Shown here: positions 41,075 through 43,903 of the stretch, piece by piece
How the letters are laid out: the number at the start of each line of letters is the position of its first letter
Numbering within the stretch: the first letter of the stretch is position 1
Assembly (NCBI GenBank): GCA_026260175.1
Contig: JAKCWW010000432.1
Span: 68,662 to 112,564 of the forward strand
Direction: 5' to 3'
DNA from: Reticulitermes lucifugus
Taxonomy: Eukaryota > Arthropoda > Insecta > Blattodea > Rhinotermitidae
Length of the DNA stretch: 43,903 nucleotides
Translations under genes and position numbers: made by a program
The notes under the pieces: model-generated
The model's input: only the letters and a program-made list of their open reading frames with translations
What the model was told of the DNA's origin: nothing
The model's database searches: none

Positions 41075-41850
41075 TAATTCTCACTGTGAAATATGCAGAT
41101 GACCTTGTGCTGCTGGCTAAGGAAGAAACTGTGCTACAGGGCATGGTTAATAGGCTAATTGAAATTGGAATGTGCTGTGGAATGGAAATGGATGTGGAAA
41201 AAACAAAGTGATGAGACTGTCAAGGCAAGCATCCCCAGCACAGGTTATGATAGTTCAAAAACAACTGGAGAATGTGGAATATTTGAATTATTTGGGTAGC
41301 ATGATAACGAATGATGCAAGATGTACACGTGAAATTAAATCCAGGATTGCCATGTCAAAAGAAGCATTCAACAACAAGAAGACTTTTCACCAGCAAGTTA
41401 GGCTTAAATTTAAGGAAAAAACCAGTAAAATGCTACACTTTGTATGGTGCTGAAACTTGGACGCTTCAGAAAGTAGATCAGAAGTACCTGGAAAGTCTTT
41501 AAATGTGGTGCTGGAGAAGGATGGGGAAGATCAGTTGGACTGATTGTATGAGAAATGAAGAAGCATTACATAGAGTCAAGGAGGACAGGAATATCCTATA
41601 TACAATAAAAAGAAGAAAGGCTAACTGGACTGGTCACATCTTGCATAGGAACTGCCTTCTAAGACATAGTATTGAAGGAGAGATACAGGGCAGGATAGAA
41701 GTGACAGGGGGATGACCTTAAGGAAAAGAGAGGATACTGGAAATTGAAAGAGGAAGTACTAGATTGCATCCTCTAGAGAACTCACTTTGGAAGGGGCTGT
41801 GGACCTGTCGTAAGACAGACTACAGAATGATTGATTGAATGAATGGATGA
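41075..41850 (+). pseudogene. LINE-A reverse transcriptase fragment with YADD box
   Basis: Plus-strand frames encode KYADDLVLLAKEETVLQGMV, in which YADD (41092-41103) is the catalytic motif C of reverse transcriptases. They continue as IGMCCGMEMDVEKTKVM, then [75 protein letters not shown] and [17 protein letters not shown]. Frame changes lie near 41200, 41420 and 41500. The 3' end has GTAAGACAGACTACAGAATG and a short (TGAA)n-type tail. It is 5'-truncated just before the active site and is inactive. Confidence 0.88.
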
Positions 41851-41907
41851 TAGTGTAACATCATGTCACCTGAAGCAGTGACAATAAACCACTGTACAGA
41901 GACAGTA

Positions 41908-42076
41908 CAGTCACATTTGGTTATAACGTCATGAGAGGGACTGAATATTTTGTGTCGTTATAACCGAGGAGTATAATGTTATGGTTGACGGTGACTTATT
42001 AATTGGTACCACAGAACTTGTGACATTACATACGAGGTGTCGCTTAAACTGATGTCGTTGTAACCGGGTTTAACTG
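41908..42076. mobile_element. Pogo/Tigger-like MITE, about 169 bp
   Basis: The ends CAGTCACATTTGGTTATAAC and GTTGTAACCGGGTTTAACTG are inverted repeats of about 25 bp. TA precedes the left end; the right flank is TG, which may be a decayed TA. There is no coding capacity. Confidence 0.55.
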
Positions 42077-42419
42077 TGTGTTGTAGTTTAATATACTGAA
42101 CCCTTTGGCACCAAATGTTACAAACTCTTAACATGGAGTGTGAAATTGAAAATGCCAAATGTTGCCTATTGGTGATGGCCAATCACAGCTGCTCTTATGC
42201 AGCCTGCGTTTAACTTCTTATCTTTTAGGCACTACACCAGGCATTTAATTCCAGCACCTTAGGGTCAGTATACTAAAGACCCCAACATATGGATTGATCT
42301 TCCAGTCTTTTATCTTGTCAAGCTTTACATGTGCCTTATTGGTAATATGAGTATTGAGCATTAGTGGAATGAGTACTTGCAAGAGAAAGTGTTGTTGCTA
42401 ATTGTATGTACAACAATAA
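42077..42419. other. No recognised feature
   Basis: No coding or repeat similarity was recognised. Confidence 0.4.
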
Positions 42420-42464
42420 GTGCAAATGTACTCAGTCTAAACACAACTTCATTTTGCAGATAAT

Positions 42465-42511
42465 ACCAGCTACATGTATCGGATAATGACAATAGCCATC
42501 ATCAGGCTGAT
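42465..42511 (-). ncRNA. Hammerhead-like motif, left end
   Basis: On the minus strand: stem I ATCAGC with GCTGGT (six pairs including one wobble), core CTGATGA intact, extra T, GGCTAT hairpin (decayed 3' strand), GATAC in place of GAAAC, ATGTA, then the predicted cut. Confidence 0.5.
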
Positions 42512-43034
42512 CACAAAAATATAAAAAGGAAATATTTACAGCTGCATTGGTGGTTAGAGACCTTGAACGTTATAAACATAGTGTTATGTAATATACATGG
42601 CATGTAACATATGCAGCATCAGGAATAATAGTTATCATAAAAGTTAATTTCTTTTTGTTATTCCTGTCCTGAGCAAGATTCATTCTTCACGATGATATTG
42701 AGCACGTCTCGTTTTTATGGAGGGCCTACTGCATACGTGTTATAAATTGTTCTCATGGGGGTAGGTGTGTATCTGTGTTATGCGCCCATTACCGTTTATG
42801 GTGGCCTCAAAAATTCTGTTGGGTTGTACAACTGTCTGTACAAAATTCACCAACATTACCCCAATTTTAATCATTTTGAAATACTGCATTTTATTATCAT
42901 CATTATAGACTCAACACACATCTACAATTATTTAATTTTCATAAATTATTATTCCTGAATCTTCGTATTTTACATGTTTTGTATATTACTTAACAACACA
43001 TTTGTAAGGTGTGAGATCTGTAACCACAATGCAG

Positions 43035-43578
43035 CTGTAAACATTTCCATTTTTAGGCATGTTTGCAAAATTGCAAAAAATGACTATTAGCTTCATTGTG
43101 TCTGTGTGTGTGTGTTTGTTTGTTTGCCCATCCATCCATCTGTCCACATGGAACAACTCGGCTCCCATTGGACAGATTTCCATTTGATATTTAAGTATTT
43201 TTAAAAAATCTGTTGAGAAAAATTTATGTTTCATTAAAACCTGACAAGAATAACAGGTACTTCACATGAAGACCGATGTACATTTACGACAATATCTCCT
43301 GAATTGTCCTTAGAATTAAAAAAATTTTTACAGACAAAGGTTGTAGAGAAAGTGAAAACACATATTTTATGTTCAATAACTTTTTTCCCAAAATCATGCT
43401 GTTTATGAGATAATGTGAAAAAATTCTGTAGAGCCGGAGAGGCTACAGATGACAATGTAATACAGCACATGTGCTTTGCATGCTGGATAACTAAGGCTAC
43501 AAACACACACTCAGAATGTGTAATTCTTATTGCTTTTACAGGGCAACAATGGTTACATTATATGTACTTTGCCTGTCT
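43035..43578 (-). repeat. R1 copy, CpG-depleted
   Basis: On the minus strand it aligns with the whole 7931 and 16350 copies: ACAGGCAAAGTACATATAAT, CATAAACAGCATGATTTTGG, CGGTCTTCATGTGAAGTACC, GAGTTGTTCCATGTGGACAG and ACACAATGAAGCTAATAGTC. Many positions that are CG in the other copies read TG or CA. Confidence 0.85.
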
Positions 43579-43595
43579 TATATATTTTTGTAATT

Positions 43596-43636
43596 AGCCT
43601 GGTGATGGCTATCATGATTAGCTGTAACATGTAGCT
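43596..43636 (+). ncRNA. Hammerhead-like motif, right end
   Basis: Stem I AGC (43596-43598) with GCT (43634-43636), CTGGTGA in place of CTGATGA, extra T, stem II GGCT (43607-43610) with AGCT (43620-43623), GTAAC in place of GAAAC, ATGTA. Probably inactive. Confidence 0.45.
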
Positions 43637-43844
43637 GTTTTATCTGTAAAATAAAGTTGTGTTTAGACTGAGTATATTTGCAATTCTTGTTATATTGTGA
43701 GCACAATAGGGATGTTTCACCTTAAGATTAACTGGAGGTACGTTGAGTGCAAGGAGGATAATATTGCAGGACCATAAGCATGCATGTGGGAGATGAGAAA
43801 TGTGCAACTGATGATGAGCAGAAAATTTTTTAAACAATATCTAA

Positions 43845-43903
43845 CTCCATGGAGCAGAGTCCTTCTTGAGAAGCTAACAGGTCATCAGCTAGTCAAGAAA
43901 TTC
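43845..43903 (-). repeat. LINE-B 3' tail, cut by window edge
   Basis: On the minus strand: GAATTTCTTGACTAGCTGAT, then TTCTCAAGAAGGACTCTGCT CCATGGAGTT, the same 3' UTR motif as at 22250. Confidence 0.65.

Larger units (their letters stand above)
42420..43690. mobile_element. Composite element bounded by inverted hammerhead-like ends
   Basis: The left end (GTGCAAATGTACTCAGTCTA AACACAACTT, to about 42512) is the inverted complement of the right end (about 43592-43690, GTTGTGTTTAGACTGAGTAT). Each end carries one hammerhead-like motif pointing outward. The interior contains an R1 copy on the minus strand and about 500 bp of unrecognised AT-rich DNA. It could be one non-autonomous retroelement or two solo ends that happen to flank R1. 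Confidence 0.6.

Overview
This is nuclear DNA from an animal, most likely a hemimetabolous insect of the cockroach/termite type. Three things point there: a split gene with GT-AG introns, dense tRNA-derived SINEs, and decayed non-LTR retrotransposon pieces. The insect placement is inferred from gene structure and repeat style; no species can be read from the sequence. There is no bacterial-style gene layout and there are no genuine tRNA or rRNA genes. Nearly all long open frames are chance frames inside repeats.

The only host gene recognised is Cbl, the RING E3 ubiquitin ligase that down-regulates receptor tyrosine kinases. Its last five exons lie on the + strand at 29701-29847, 31226-31357, 32896-33033, 34216-34435 and 36199-36360. 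They encode the EF-hand-like part and SH2-like part of the tyrosine-kinase-binding domain, the linker helix, the complete RING finger and a short acidic tail ending in TAA. The four-helix-bundle exon was not found and should lie upstream of the window or be missing from the assembly (there is a 50-N gap at 17212-17261). The visible reading frame ends soon after the RING, as in a short Cbl isoform; a possible alternative donor at 36340 could lead to a long form.

Bases 1 to about 29290 hold no recognised exon and are an archive of mobile DNA. It contains three tRNA-headed SINE families (called SINE1, SINE2 and SINE3 here), two LINE families (LINE-A and LINE-B), two unclassified interspersed repeats (R1 and R2), a hAT-type MITE, foldback elements and several tandem repeats. 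Some insertions are nested and datable: SINE1 in LINE-B with an 11-bp target duplication, a hAT MITE in SINE2 with an 8-bp duplication, SINE1 in SINE2, and a hairpin element in LINE-A. From about 29290 onward, around the Cbl exons, the DNA becomes AT-rich and strongly CpG-poor. Copies of the same repeat show CpG to TpG/CpA decay there, as expected of germline-methylated gene bodies. Cbl introns and downstream DNA carry a Tigger/pogo-type transposon with intact terminal repeats, LINE-A copies (one with the reverse-transcriptase YADD box) and a pogo-like MITE.

The most striking signal is a set of hammerhead-ribozyme-like motifs at about eight sites. They mostly sit as head-to-head inverted pairs inside foldback elements. 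Their stem sequences differ between families but keep pairing, which is the covariation expected of real RNA structures such as those reported in Penelope-like retroelements.
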